This document shows, piece after piece, positions 40,085 through 49,829 of a DNA stretch of 64,000 bases. The notes beneath the pieces are model-generated. The model was not told the DNA's origin, did not search any database, and worked only from the letters and a program-made list of their open reading frames with translations. Origin of the DNA: an uncultured Lachnospiraceae bacterium (GTDB lineage: Bacteria; Bacillota; Clostridia; Lachnospirales; Lachnospiraceae); assembly GCA_945621435.1 (NCBI GenBank), contig CALZBR010000006.1:1-64000 (forward strand). Direction: 5' to 3'. The stretch's first letter is position 1, and every line of letters begins with the position of its first letter. Both the position numbers and the translations under genes were made by a program.

Positions 40085-41981
40085 CTAATCAAATTCTCCC
40101 TGCTGCCGCTTTCGTCTGTCTCTTTCTTTCTTTCTTTCATACATCGATTTATCAGCCTTCTGTATACATCCCATCAACGTCAATCCTTTTTCGCCATTTA
40201 TGCAGCACGCACCAATACTGGCATGGAACGGATAAGGTTTTCCCGATTCTTCTCTTACCCTGACCATTTCCCTTTCAAAATCACGGATAAATTTTTCATG
40301 TCTTTGAGAATCTTCTGACTGTAGAATGGCAGCAAACTCATCCCCACCGACTCTGGCACATATCTCTTCCGGTCCGATTAATCTTTTCACCGTTTCGGCA
40401 AGCATGCATAACGCTGCATCACCTTCCTGATGTCCAAAGTTATCGTTAATAAATTTTAAATCGTCCATGTCAATACTAACTACAGAGAGATACAGCTTAC
40501 TGTTCTCCTGTTTATGCATATCTTCATACATCGCGCGAAGATGCTTCTCAAAACCTCTCCTGTTATAGATACCTGTCAAAGGATCCTTCTGATATAGATT
40601 TCGTATTTCTTCCAGACCTGTAATCTGTCTGTGTATCTCTGCATCCTGAATTACGTTTGCGATACAAGTCACATAAGCCTGTGCATAACAGTCAATCCAT
40701 GTATTTGCTTCATATACCAGAACCATGTAACCGTAACACTTATTTTTATAATGGATTCCCACAATTAAATACTGCCCGACTTGTGCTTCCTCCAATATAT
40801 GCTTAGGTAATAACTCTTTTTTCGGGAATCTTTCATCCGATACTTCGACGCCCCATGGTGCAGTGAAAACACGTTTCAATATCATATAATCCGTAAAGCC
40901 CTCATTGGGCTCTTCTTCCTCCTCATCAGGCGGCTCACACAGACAGAGATACCCCTTTGCAGCGCAGGTATCCTTAAAATACTTAGCAATCACTCGCAGG
41001 TACTCATCTTCGTCATAAGCATCCTGACACTCCGTGGTCATGAATATAACCTGTCTGATGTCTTTATCTTTTTTATAGAGCTTCTGTATTTCATCCTCCC
41101 AGTCCTCCACCACTACCTGAGAACCACAGCCACAGCTGCGATACAACACCACCTCAGGATTGATATACTCCACTTTCTCCTGTGGTATGCCGTTATTCAC
41201 TCTGTCTATTATCTCCACAGCCTTTTCTGCCAGCTCATCATAATGCACACACACTGGTAATGGACGGGAAATAACGCATAGACTCCAATGTATTGTCATA
41301 ACCCGAAACACAGACATCCTCCGGAATTCTGACTCCACGGCGCTTTAATTCATCGCACACTGATACTGCCATATGATCATTTGAACAGATAATTGCCTGG
41401 GGATAAGTTTCTCTTCCTTCCATAAACCAGTCTACTGCCTGTTTCCCTTTTTCCCTCCAATAATCTCCTTCAAATACCATATGCTCTGTCACAGGGATAC
41501 CCGCTTCTTCCATCACATCCAAAAAGCCCTGATAGCGGTCTCTTGCATCCGGATAACTCATTTTCCCCTGCATAAAACAGATATCACGGAATCCATGATG
41601 AACCACAAAGTGCCTGACCATGTCGGCCATCGGTTTTCGACTGCTGACCAGAACACTGTAGAACTGCTCTCTTATTCTTCTGAGATACACTACCGGGCAC
41701 TTTGCTTCCGCTTTCAACTTCTGTGCCAGTTCATCTTCTATACCATCAATAAAAAAGGTATCTTCCGCGACAATAATACCATCAAAAGAACTAATGTCAG
41801 GCAGCTGTAATATCGTTTTCTCACCTTCAGCATAAAGTACGTTGTCACCATATCCACCGTATACTGCAAAACCAAACACACTATAACCAAGGCTGCCTGC
41901 TTTTGCAAAAACAGTCTTCATTATACGCTTTTGATATTCTTCCGGAAGTTCCCCAATAAACACCGCAATTCTCTTACTCAT
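40085..41981 (-). pseudogene. LacI-type sensor/GGDEF diguanylate cyclase, frameshifted
   Basis: Two overlapping frames make one gene. The first (from ATG 41981) is a LacI/periplasmic-binding-like sensor domain ending SMRYFPSITSV; the second continues with YDELAEKAVEIIDRVNNG, a long linker and a GGDEF domain with an intact GGDEF motif. The break is in a short GT repeat (41246-41254 on the plus strand as CACACACAC): one extra GT unit would restore a continuous frame of 632 residues. No DNA-binding helix-turn-helix is present, so the sensor domain would control c-di-GMP synthesis. It lies between the pfl genes and pflA. Could be a real mutation, phase variation or a sequence error. Confidence 0.8.
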
Positions 41982-42200
41982 TTGTATCACCCATTTATTT
42001 ACCGACTGATGAAACATGTGATATATTTACTATAAATCCGTTGCAATTCGCATAACGCCTTTGTATATATCTTGCTATTTTAGGACTTCTTTTGCAAACA
42101 CATTTTGTGCTGTTATATTGGTTTTTTGTGTTATTATTGTGTCTTTTTCCGTACAATCTATATTTCATAGACTGTTCGTCTTTTATTTTTTATCTGTTTC

Positions 42201-42209
42201 TGATATACT
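42201..42209 (+). promoter_or_regulatory. Extended -10 promoter of pflA
   Basis: TGATATACT (42201-42209), about 40 nt before the ATG, without an obvious -35 box. The 266-nt intergenic region is otherwise AT-rich and has no gene. Confidence 0.45.
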
Positions 42210-42247
42210 AAATAGAGTAATTTGATGACACGAAAGGAGTTATTGAT

Positions 42248-43006
42248 ATGCAAGGAAGAATTCATTCCCTTGAAAGCTTCGGTACCGTTGACGGACCCGG
42301 AACCCGATTTGTGGTATTTGTACAGGGATGCCCCATGAGATGTGCTTACTGTCATAATCCCGATACCTGGAAAATGGACGGCGGCACTATGATGGAGCCC
42401 TCATATATTATTGAACAATACGAAAGAAACAGTGCCTTCTACCAAAACGGTGGCGGTTTAACCGTCACCGGAGGAGAGCCACTGATGCAGATTGATTTTC
42501 TTTTGGAACTTTTTACGCTGGCGAAAGCAAAAAAGATTCACACTTGTATTGACAGTTCCGGAATCGCCTTCAATCCGGATAATGCAACACAGCGGGAAAA
42601 GCTGGACAGGCTCATGGCTCTCACTGATCTGGTCATGCTTGACATCAAGCATATCGATCCGGAAAAGCATCTGGAACTGACACAGCAGAAGAACACAAAC
42701 ATCCTGAAATTCGCTGAGTATCTGAACGAGAAGCATGTTGATATGTGGATTCGCCATGTTGTGGTGCCCGGTATCACTGACGATGAAAAATATCTGTATG
42801 ACCTCGGATATTTCATTGGTCAGTTCAGCAACCTAAAAGCGCTGGATGTATTGCCTTACCATACCATGGGTGAGAAGAAGTACGAAAGTCTGGGAATGGA
42901 GTATCGTCTGAAGGGCGTTCCTCCTATGGACAAAACACTGCTTCTGGACAAAAAGAAAGCTATTTTGGAAGGAATCAAAAAAAGACGCGAAGAATGTCAT
43001 TTATAA
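42248..43006 (+). CDS. pflA: Pyruvate formate-lyase activating enzyme
   Basis: 252 aa, full length. Radical SAM enzyme with the CPMRCAYC cluster motif (Cys-x3-Cys-x2-Cys) and GGEPL. It uses S-adenosylmethionine and a [4Fe-4S] cluster to abstract hydrogen from the radical glycine, here on the separate 80-residue subunit. AAAGGAG precedes the ATG. It has its own promoter and is not directly contiguous with pflB. Confidence 0.96.
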   Translation: MQGRIHSLESFGTVDGPGTRFVVFVQGCPMRCAYCHNPDTWKMDGGTMMEPSYIIEQYERNSAFYQNGGGLTVTGGEPLMQIDFLLELFTLAKAKKIHTCIDSSGIAFNPDNATQREKLDRLMALTDLVMLDIKHIDPEKHLELTQQKNTNILKFAEYLNEKHVDMWIRHVVVPGITDDEKYLYDLGYFIGQFSNLKALDVLPYHTMGEKKYESLGMEYRLKGVPPMDKTLLLDKKKAILEGIKKRREECHL

Positions 43007-43053
43007 CCTTAATATTCTTTGTTATGTACTTTTTATTTTTTGTGAAATAGATA

Positions 43054-43082
43054 TTGTATTTCAAATGCTTTTATATTACAAT
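43054..43082 (+). promoter_or_regulatory. Predicted ferredoxin promoter
   Basis: TTGTAT (43054-43059) and TACAAT (43077-43082) with 17-nt spacing, 48 nt before the ferredoxin ATG. Confidence 0.55.
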
Positions 43083-43130
43083 AAGAATTGACATTGATAA
43101 TTTTCTGTCAGACATAAGGAGGATAAGATT

Positions 43131-43301
43131 ATGGCATATACGATTGGTGATGCTTGTGTAGCTTGTGGTGCATGCGAGGCTCAGTGCCCTGTTGGAGCTA
43201 TCAGCATGGGCGACGGCAAGTTCGAAATCGATCCCGATAAGTGCATCGATTGCGGTTCTTGCGCAGGTCAGTGCCCTACCGGAGCTATTGCTCAGGCATA
43301 A
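43131..43301 (+). CDS. 2[4Fe-4S] ferredoxin
   Basis: 56 aa, the classical clostridial type. Two CxxCxxCxxxCP clusters: Cys9, 12, 15, 19 and Cys38, 41, 44, 48. AAGGAGG precedes the ATG. It carries electrons for anaerobic oxidoreductases and could supply reducing power for the radical SAM activase encoded 125 nt upstream, though it has its own promoter and terminator. Confidence 0.95.
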   Translation: MAYTIGDACVACGACEAQCPVGAISMGDGKFEIDPDKCIDCGSCAGQCPTGAIAQA

Positions 43302-43313
43302 GAGACGGTACCG

Positions 43314-43352
43314 AAAGAAAGACACTTCTATGAAGTGCCTTTCTTTTTTTTG
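43314..43352. terminator. Terminator after ferredoxin
   Basis: AAAGAAAGACACTTC (43314-43328) pairs with 43332-43346 apart from one A-C mismatch, and a T-run follows on the plus strand. The last codons of the convergent MerR-type gene lie in it. Confidence 0.8.
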
Positions 43353-43927
43353 TTTAGCTTCAAGAATCTGTTTCTCTTTTTTCGCAACAATTCATCCATC
43401 TTCTTGTAGTATTCCTCGTCTCTTTCCTCAATTCTTTTATCCCTCTTCTCCTCCCGTTCTTCTTGCATTCTGAACTGGTAATCCAGTTCCTTGACAACGC
43501 TTTCCTTGATTTCCCGACAGAGCTCTCCGTTATTCTCCTTCAGCGTCTCTCTGATCAACTGCTGAAGGAGCCATTGCAGTCTCTTAGATTTTTCTTCCCT
43601 GGATTCTTCAGAAATCGTTTCAGGACTCCTTTCAACTATGTCTATAGAAAGGCCTGTCCTATCGTTTTTTTTCTCCCCGTTTTCCTTATCAGACAACACA
43701 TCCAGCCTGCCATCCTTCAAAATCATCTTGATAGCCTTCAATTGCAGCCCCCTTTCCTTCATACCCTTGATCTTCTTAAAACGTGCCACATCCTCTTCTG
43801 TATAATAGCGATGTCCCAATTCATTGCGTTTAATCGGAAGATGTAATTCGTCCTCCCAGTAGCGCAGCACATGGCTCTCCACCGCAACCTCCTTAGCAGC
43901 GTCTGAAATCAATAAATAGTTGTTCAT
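43328..43927 (-). CDS. MerR-type helix-turn-helix protein with long coiled coil (RacA-like layout)
   Basis: 199 aa. An N-terminal MerR winged helix (about 1-75: SDAAKEVAVESHVLRYWE, then HRYYTEEDVARFKKI), a linker (about 75-105), and a long charged helical region (about 105-199) ending in a very basic tail. There are no metal or drug-sensing cysteines. The architecture is like RacA, which anchors chromosome origins at spore poles in Bacillus, but many MerR-type clostridial proteins look similar. Its target is unknown. Confidence 0.7.
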   Translation of the reverse strand: MNNYLLISDAAKEVAVESHVLRYWEDELHLPIKRNELGHRYYTEEDVARFKKIKGMKERGLQLKAIKMILKDGRLDVLSDKENGEKKNDRTGLSIDIVERSPETISEESREEKSKRLQWLLQQLIRETLKENNGELCREIKESVVKELDYQFRMQEEREEKRDKRIEERDEEYYKKMDELLRKKRNRFLKLNKKKKGTS

Positions 43928-43996
43928 AACCTCTCCTTTCCTGTAAGTACAACTATATTACATGTATAAAACATTAACCGGCTCATCCTAATACGC

Positions 43997-44030
43997 AAAA
44001 AGAGAATGCGCCTTTCGCACATTCTCTTTT
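43997..44030 (-). terminator. Terminator of the gdpP-rplI-dnaB transcript
   Basis: An 11-bp perfect stem (AAAAGAGAATG with its complement at 44020-44030) immediately after the dnaB stop, followed by TTTTTG on the minus strand. Confidence 0.85.
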
Positions 44031-44034
44031 GTAA

Positions 44035-45387
44035 TCAGCTATTTGAATCATTATTATAAGATGGATCCAGATTGGCAAACTTAGTATATTCAGGCAACCA
44101 GGCAAGCTTTACCGTACCAATGGGACCATTTCTCTGTTTTGCAATGATAACCTCTGAAATCCCCTTATCCTTAGTGTCTTTATTGTAATAATCATCCCGA
44201 TACAGGAACATCACCACATCAGCGTCCTGCTCAATCGCACCGGATTCACGCAGGTCTGACAACATGGGTCTCCGGTCATCCCTCTTTTCCACCGCACGAG
44301 AAAGCTGAGACAGGGCAATCACAGGGATATTCAGCTCTCTGGCCAGGGACTTGAGTGCTCGGGATATATCTGAGATTTCCTGCTGTCTGGACTCTGTTTT
44401 ACCACTACCTGACATCAACTGCAAATAGTCAATCATGACAATTGCCAGATTATGCTCCAATTTATACTTTCTGCATTTGGAACGCAGTTCTGAAATAGAG
44501 ATACCGGGTGTATCATCTATGATCAGATTTGACTTACCCATCTGCCCCGCCGATTCAATCAATTGTTCCCATTCCTGATCGTTCAACTGTCCTGTACGAA
44601 GCTTCTGTGCATCTACCTTGGACTCCAGTGAAAACATTCGATTAATGAGCTGTTCCTTACTCATTTCCAGACTAAACAGGGCGACAGTCAGATTCTTCTT
44701 GAAAGCCATATATTCAGCCAGGTTCAGCTCAAATGCCGTTTTACCCATGGAAGGACGTGCCGCCACCAGTATCAGATCCGAAGGCTGCATACCTGCGGTA
44801 CGATAATCCAGATCAATAAATCCTGTAGGGATTCCCGTCACACTTCCCTTATTTCTGGAAGCTTTCTCAATTTTTTCCAAGGCATTTGCCACTATCTGAC
44901 GCACCGGAACAAAATTGTCCGTGGTACGCCTCTGAACCAGTTGGAAGACCCTCTTTTCTGTATCCTCCAGGATATCCTCCATGCTCTCCTTACCCGCATA
45001 ACAGGTATTGGCTATTTCCTCATTCAGCTTAATCAATCTTCGAAGCATGGCCTTCTCAGATACGATCTTGGCATATTCCCGCACATTGGTAGAAGTAAAC
45101 TCTGCAGTACCCAACTCTTTAACAAATTCCAGTGCACTGACCTCCGGAGGAACATCCTTCTCCTTCAGCTTATTCTGGAGAGTAACCAAATCTACCGGAG
45201 CACCGATATTATTCAGTTCTACCATAGTGTCAAAGACAATGCCATATTGCTTATTGTAAAAATCTTCTCCGGTAATCACTTCCGAAGCTGTCACAATCGC
45301 ATCCCGGTACATGATCATGGATCCGATAACAGCCAACTCTGCCTCCAAATTGTGAGGCATGATCTTCTTTATTACATTTTCTTCCAT
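44035..45387 (-). CDS. dnaB: Replicative DNA helicase DnaB
   Basis: 450 aa, full length. The N-terminal domain (about 1-110), linker helix and RecA-like ATPase with Walker A ARPSMGKTAF, Walker B IVMIDYLQLM and the arginine-finger region SQLSRAVEKRDDRRP. It unwinds DNA at the fork and is loaded by the DnaI-type protein encoded at 11.6 kb. Follows rplI by 49 nt, as in the Firmicute gdpP-rplI-dnaB order. Confidence 0.97.
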   Translation of the reverse strand: MEENVIKKIMPHNLEAELAVIGSMIMYRDAIVTASEVITGEDFYNKQYGIVFDTMVELNNIGAPVDLVTLQNKLKEKDVPPEVSALEFVKELGTAEFTSTNVREYAKIVSEKAMLRRLIKLNEEIANTCYAGKESMEDILEDTEKRVFQLVQRRTTDNFVPVRQIVANALEKIEKASRNKGSVTGIPTGFIDLDYRTAGMQPSDLILVAARPSMGKTAFELNLAEYMAFKKNLTVALFSLEMSKEQLINRMFSLESKVDAQKLRTGQLNDQEWEQLIESAGQMGKSNLIIDDTPGISISELRSKCRKYKLEHNLAIVMIDYLQLMSGSGKTESRQQEISDISRALKSLARELNIPVIALSQLSRAVEKRDDRRPMLSDLRESGAIEQDADVVMFLYRDDYYNKDTKDKGISEVIIAKQRNGPIGTVKLAWLPEYTKFANLDPSYNNDSNS

Positions 45388-45436
45388 AAAAACCTCACAG
45401 CAGACCTCAGGGGCACACTACTATCCGGAACACTAC

Positions 45437-45889
45437 TTACGCTTCAGTTACCTTTACGATGAACTTACCGGTTACCTGAGGATGCAGCTTTACCAATACT
45501 TCATAATTTCCAAAGCTTTTCAACGCCTCCGGCAGCTGGATTTTCTTCTTGTCCAGTTCAATGCCGTGCTGTTCCAGGAATGCAGCTGCAATTTCTTTGG
45601 AAGATACTGAGCCAAAGGTTCTTCCGCCTTCTCCCGCCTTGATCTTCAGCACCACCTGCATATTTTCCAAACGCCCCGCCAATTCCTTCGCTGCTTCAAG
45701 GCGCTCCTTTGCCAGCTTCTCCTCATTTGCCTTCTGAAGCTTTAAATCATTCATATTCTTGGCAGAGGCTTCAACACCGATTTTCTTGGGCAAAATATAG
45801 TTTCTTGCAAACCCCTCACTTACCTCAACGAGATCACCCTTTTTCCCAAGCTTCTTTTCATCCTGTAGCAGAATTATCTTCATTTTCAA
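45437..45889 (-). CDS. rplI: 50S ribosomal protein L9
   Basis: 150 aa with the standard start MKMKIILLQDEKKLGKKGDLV, a long connecting helix (about 45-75) and a C-terminal RNA-binding domain. Located between gdpP and dnaB. Confidence 0.97.
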   Translation of the reverse strand: MKMKIILLQDEKKLGKKGDLVEVSEGFARNYILPKKIGVEASAKNMNDLKLQKANEEKLAKERLEAAKELAGRLENMQVVLKIKAGEGGRTFGSVSSKEIAAAFLEQHGIELDKKKIQLPEALKSFGNYEVLVKLHPQVTGKFIVKVTEA

Positions 45890-45909
45890 TCACTCCTTCC
45901 AAATTCACA

Positions 45910-47958
45910 TTAAATCTCATTATTCTCTAACATCGTATCTATCGTCTGTTTCAGCACACCGATAGCTTCTATGATGCCGACACCCTCCATCTGACAGGCT
46001 GCCGTACTCAGATGGCCACCGCCACCCATCTTTTCCATGATGACCTGTACATTGACCTCATCAATGGAACGGGCACTGATATAGATTTTTCCTTGATAGT
46101 CCGTGAGCACAAAGCTCGCCTTGATACCTTTTATATTCAACAGTTCATTGGCAGCCTGGGCTCCGATGATGGTCGGACTGGGCAAATCATCTGCGGTACA
46201 GATGGAAATTGCGAAGTACTGCTTATAGATCTCAGCCTGGCTGACCGCATCCGCCTTGGCCTTATACTCCAGCGCATCTTCTCTGAACAGCTTACGCACA
46301 CGGGTCACATCCGCACCGTTTCTTCTCAGAAATGCTGCTGCCTCAAAGGTACGCACACCCGTTTTTGTCATAAAGTTGCTGGTATCCACCATAATTCCGG
46401 AGAACATGCAGTCTGCCTCCTCCGGTCTGATCTTCACATTGTCATAGGTATATTGCAAAATCTCAGATACCATCTCAGATGCGGAAGAAGCATAAGGCTC
46501 CACATAAGAGAGAGTTGCATTCTCAATGGTATCCGTACCCTGTCTGTGATGATCCAGCACCACAACGGATTTGCACACGCGCAACAGGTCGGGACACTCT
46601 GTTATCGACGGTTTGTTAACGTCAACCACTACCAGTACGCAGTTGCCACCGGCCGCATCCAATGCCTGCTGACTGTTGATTATCATATCTTCATAGTCCG
46701 GATTCCCCTTAAACAAATCAACAATGGGCTGAATGGAGGACGGAACCTCATTCAACACAATATGTGCTTTTCGTTCCAGATTCTGGGCGATTCCATAGAT
46801 TCCCACAGCAGCACCGAAGCTGTCTGCATCCGGCATCCTGTGTCCCATAACCAGAACCAGATCTTTGCCCGTGATAATCTCTCGAAGTGCATGTGCCTTG
46901 ACGCGTGCCTTCACCCTGGTATTCTTTTCCACCTGCTGACTCTTTCCGCCGTAATAGGTGATACTCTCAGGAGTCTTGATAACTGCCTGATCGCCTCCTC
47001 TTCCCAACGCAAGGTCAATTGCATTTCGTGCAAACTCATAGTTCTGGGCATAAGAAAGCCCATCCAGTCCGACACCGATACTGATGGTTACCGCCATCTC
47101 GTTACCGATATTCACGGTCTTAACCTCTTCCAACAGGTCAAACCTGCTCTCCTGTAGCTGGGAGATGGTCTTTTTACGCATGATAATCAGATACTTGTCC
47201 TTCTCCAGCTTCTTGCAGATACCGTCCACTGCGGAGATGTATTTATTCACTTTTCTGTCAATCAGGGCAATCAGCAGAGAACGGCGCACCTCTTCCACAC
47301 TCTCCAGCGCCTCCTCGTAGTTATCCAGATAAATCATTCCCACCGCAAGGCTCTGGTCATCCACTTCCTGCAGGGCAATATGCAGGGCTGTCTCATCACA
47401 GAGATAAACTGCAATCAGATATCCGTTATATCCCTCTGCATCTATGATGTCACTATGCTCCGTCATCTCACGCAAGGAAATCTTCTTGAATTTGGCTATG
47501 TATTCACTGCCCTCATATTCCAACTCATACTGAGCTTCATCCAGGTCGTTGTCATCCGGCAGACGATCCCTGGTTATCGCCGGAAACAGAGCAGTAATGG
47601 ACTTATTATAACCCTTCGGCTGATGTACCACAGCCTCAAAGGCGGCATTCGTCCAGAACACTTTTCCATTGTCATCCAACAGCGCATAGGGCATGTCCAG
47701 ATCCCTCAGAAGCTTTTTCTGTATCTGACCATACTCCGTTGCAAAGCTGATCAGTTCATTCATGAGAATCGGTTTATTGTAAAAATATAAAGATAGCGTA
47801 ACTGCCAGATAAAGCACCGTAAATGCCAGCAGCAATCCTCCCGCCCCGACATCAATCAAAAAAACGGCAAGGTTGATCACAAGAAGCAGGATACCCAAAT
47901 AAATACCAACCTGCAAATAGGTTTTAATTCTTCCTTTTAATCTGATTCGCTTTTTCAT
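45910..47958 (-). CDS. gdpP: Cyclic-di-AMP phosphodiesterase GdpP
   Basis: 682 aa. Two N-terminal membrane helices (about 14-55), a PAS-like domain (about 80-170), a degenerate GGDEF domain (about 175-310) and DHH/DHHA1 domains with HRMPDADSFGAA, the DHH triad in VVVLDHH and GGGGHLSTAA. It breaks down the second messenger c-di-AMP, which controls potassium and osmolyte balance. Preceded by its own extended -10 promoter and followed by rplI at 20 nt. Confidence 0.95.
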   Translation of the reverse strand: MKKRIRLKGRIKTYLQVGIYLGILLLVINLAVFLIDVGAGGLLLAFTVLYLAVTLSLYFYNKPILMNELISFATEYGQIQKKLLRDLDMPYALLDDNGKVFWTNAAFEAVVHQPKGYNKSITALFPAITRDRLPDDNDLDEAQYELEYEGSEYIAKFKKISLREMTEHSDIIDAEGYNGYLIAVYLCDETALHIALQEVDDQSLAVGMIYLDNYEEALESVEEVRRSLLIALIDRKVNKYISAVDGICKKLEKDKYLIIMRKKTISQLQESRFDLLEEVKTVNIGNEMAVTISIGVGLDGLSYAQNYEFARNAIDLALGRGGDQAVIKTPESITYYGGKSQQVEKNTRVKARVKAHALREIITGKDLVLVMGHRMPDADSFGAAVGIYGIAQNLERKAHIVLNEVPSSIQPIVDLFKGNPDYEDMIINSQQALDAAGGNCVLVVVDVNKPSITECPDLLRVCKSVVVLDHHRQGTDTIENATLSYVEPYASSASEMVSEILQYTYDNVKIRPEEADCMFSGIMVDTSNFMTKTGVRTFEAAAFLRRNGADVTRVRKLFREDALEYKAKADAVSQAEIYKQYFAISICTADDLPSPTIIGAQAANELLNIKGIKASFVLTDYQGKIYISARSIDEVNVQVIMEKMGGGGHLSTAACQMEGVGIIEAIGVLKQTIDTMLENNEI

Positions 47959-47976
47959 AGGATGCCTCCCTGATAC

Positions 47977-47982
47977 AGTATA
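47977..47982 (-). promoter_or_regulatory. Extended -10 promoter of gdpP
   Basis: TGATATACT on the minus strand (hexamer 47977-47982), 19 nt before the gdpP ATG, followed by AGGGAGG. Confidence 0.45.
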
Positions 47983-48047
47983 TCAGAATTCACTCCACTA
48001 TGCTACAATTTATTTTGTCGAAGCCTGAAATGTTTTGCAGATTCAAC

Positions 48048-49829
48048 CTATCTGTAATACTGAGCCTGGGCTTCAAACATTTTTGCATAGATTCCATCCT
48101 CTTTTTTCACAAGGGAATCGTGATTCCCGCATTCTGCAATCTTTCCCTCCGCAAAAACGGCTATCCGGTCGCAGAACCGGCAGCTTGACAGACGGTGGGA
48201 AATATAAAAAGCCGTCTTGTTGCCCACCAGTGTATGAAACTGTCTGTAAATCTCATATTCTGCTACGGGGTCGAGAGCCGCGGTAGGTTCATCCAGCATA
48301 ATCACCGGCGCATCCTTATAAAGAGCCCTTGCGATAGCAATCTTTTGCTGTTCACCACCGGAAGGCTCGATGCCCTCCTCGTCAAAAATAGTGAATACCG
48401 TGGTATCGATGCCCTTCTCATTCTTTTCCAGCAGACCATCCAGCTCCACCAGACCCATCAGTTCCTTCAATTTCTCCGTTTCATCCTCACTGCGCTCGGA
48501 AATATCCTTCTGAAGTATATTCTCCCCGATTGTAAAACCAAAGAGCTTGAAATCTTGAAATACCGGTGCAAACTGTTTCTTGTACTCCTCGTAATCATAC
48601 TCCCGGATATCCCTGCCGTCCAGCAAAATTTCTCCCTCCGTAGGATCATATAATCGGCACAAAAGCTTGATAAAGGTTGTCTTTCCCGCACCATTCAATC
48701 CAACGATGGAAAGCTTTTCTCCGGGTGGAATGGTGATGCATATGTCATCAAGTATCTTCTTATCTGTATTGGGATAGGCAAAGCTCACATGCCGAAATTC
48801 AATGGTGTGCAGCCCGGAATTCACCGGCTCATGATTCTTCTCCATTGCCTCCGGGTATTCCATGAAAACAACATACTCGTAGGCGTAATTACACCGCTTT
48901 ACCAGCTCCTGCACATTCCAGACCAGACCGTTCAGGGTGGCATTGAGTGCGCCGCTTGTCTCGATGATCTGAGTGAAAATACCAATACTGATCTTCGCAG
49001 ACAAAACCAGCATTCCGGCATACAGATAAAGTGCAAAATTCATAAGAGTTCCGGCAAGTACCGTATATTTCTTATACCTGAACCCGGTTTTTCCCTGCCA
49101 CTTCCATGCTTCATTGCTGATCTCCGTATTCGTTCTCCATCTGTTTACCAACATATCCTTCGCGTCATAGAGCCGCACATCCTTTCCATACCGGAAATCC
49201 GTAACGGTCCATCCAAAATACCCAAACAGACGGTTTACCTTGGACAATTTGTTAAAGGCCTCAACATCCACCTTATTACATTTTGCCGTAACAAAGCTGT
49301 TGGCAAGAACAAACAGGAATAGAAACAGCAGCAGCCAGGGAGCCTTCATCGCGATCACCGTGATAAAGCCCACTATTTTAAAAAGGTTGCCAAAGAACAT
49401 AAAGACCTGCTCCGACACCCCATACACCCCGCCGGAATACCAGCTCATGCCTGTTTTCGCCCGATCCAGCTGATCCAGGGCTTCTTTGTCCTCCGTGAGC
49501 TGAAAATCCAGATTCATGGAGTGTACCCCTATCTGCATTGTAAAATAATTATCCAGCCGCTCCTGATATTTGTTAATCTGACTGCTGAGTGCCTCCTGCA
49601 AAATCGCCAGTACACATTCCGTCACAATCAGCACCGCCGCCAGCCGAATCAACCTGTTCACATCCCTCGCTCCACAGACCTCATCCACAATCAGGGGAGT
49701 CAGTAAAATACCTACAAAAGGCATTCCAATCTGAACGACCGTTTTGAATGCTTCCAGGACGAAAAAACTTGGATACTTTTTCGCAGCGGTTCCAAATAGT
49801 ATTTTTACTACTTTTGCTATTTTACGCAT
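48048..49829 (-). CDS. ABC exporter half-transporter, second subunit
   Basis: 593 aa from ATG 49829, downstream of GAGGAGGG; its first eight bases overlap the end of the first subunit gene. Six membrane helices (about 1-320) precede an ATPase domain with Walker A GLNGAGKTT, signature PSGGEQQ and Walker B VIMLDEPTAALD with the catalytic Glu. It pairs with the upstream gene as a heterodimer. No peptidase domain and no peptide gene nearby; the substrate may be a drug, lipid or peptide. Confidence 0.88.
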   Translation of the reverse strand: MRKIAKVVKILFGTAAKKYPSFFVLEAFKTVVQIGMPFVGILLTPLIVDEVCGARDVNRLIRLAAVLIVTECVLAILQEALSSQINKYQERLDNYFTMQIGVHSMNLDFQLTEDKEALDQLDRAKTGMSWYSGGVYGVSEQVFMFFGNLFKIVGFITVIAMKAPWLLLFLFLFVLANSFVTAKCNKVDVEAFNKLSKVNRLFGYFGWTVTDFRYGKDVRLYDAKDMLVNRWRTNTEISNEAWKWQGKTGFRYKKYTVLAGTLMNFALYLYAGMLVLSAKISIGIFTQIIETSGALNATLNGLVWNVQELVKRCNYAYEYVVFMEYPEAMEKNHEPVNSGLHTIEFRHVSFAYPNTDKKILDDICITIPPGEKLSIVGLNGAGKTTFIKLLCRLYDPTEGEILLDGRDIREYDYEEYKKQFAPVFQDFKLFGFTIGENILQKDISERSEDETEKLKELMGLVELDGLLEKNEKGIDTTVFTIFDEEGIEPSGGEQQKIAIARALYKDAPVIMLDEPTAALDPVAEYEIYRQFHTLVGNKTAFYISHRLSSCRFCDRIAVFAEGKIAECGNHDSLVKKEDGIYAKMFEAQAQYYR

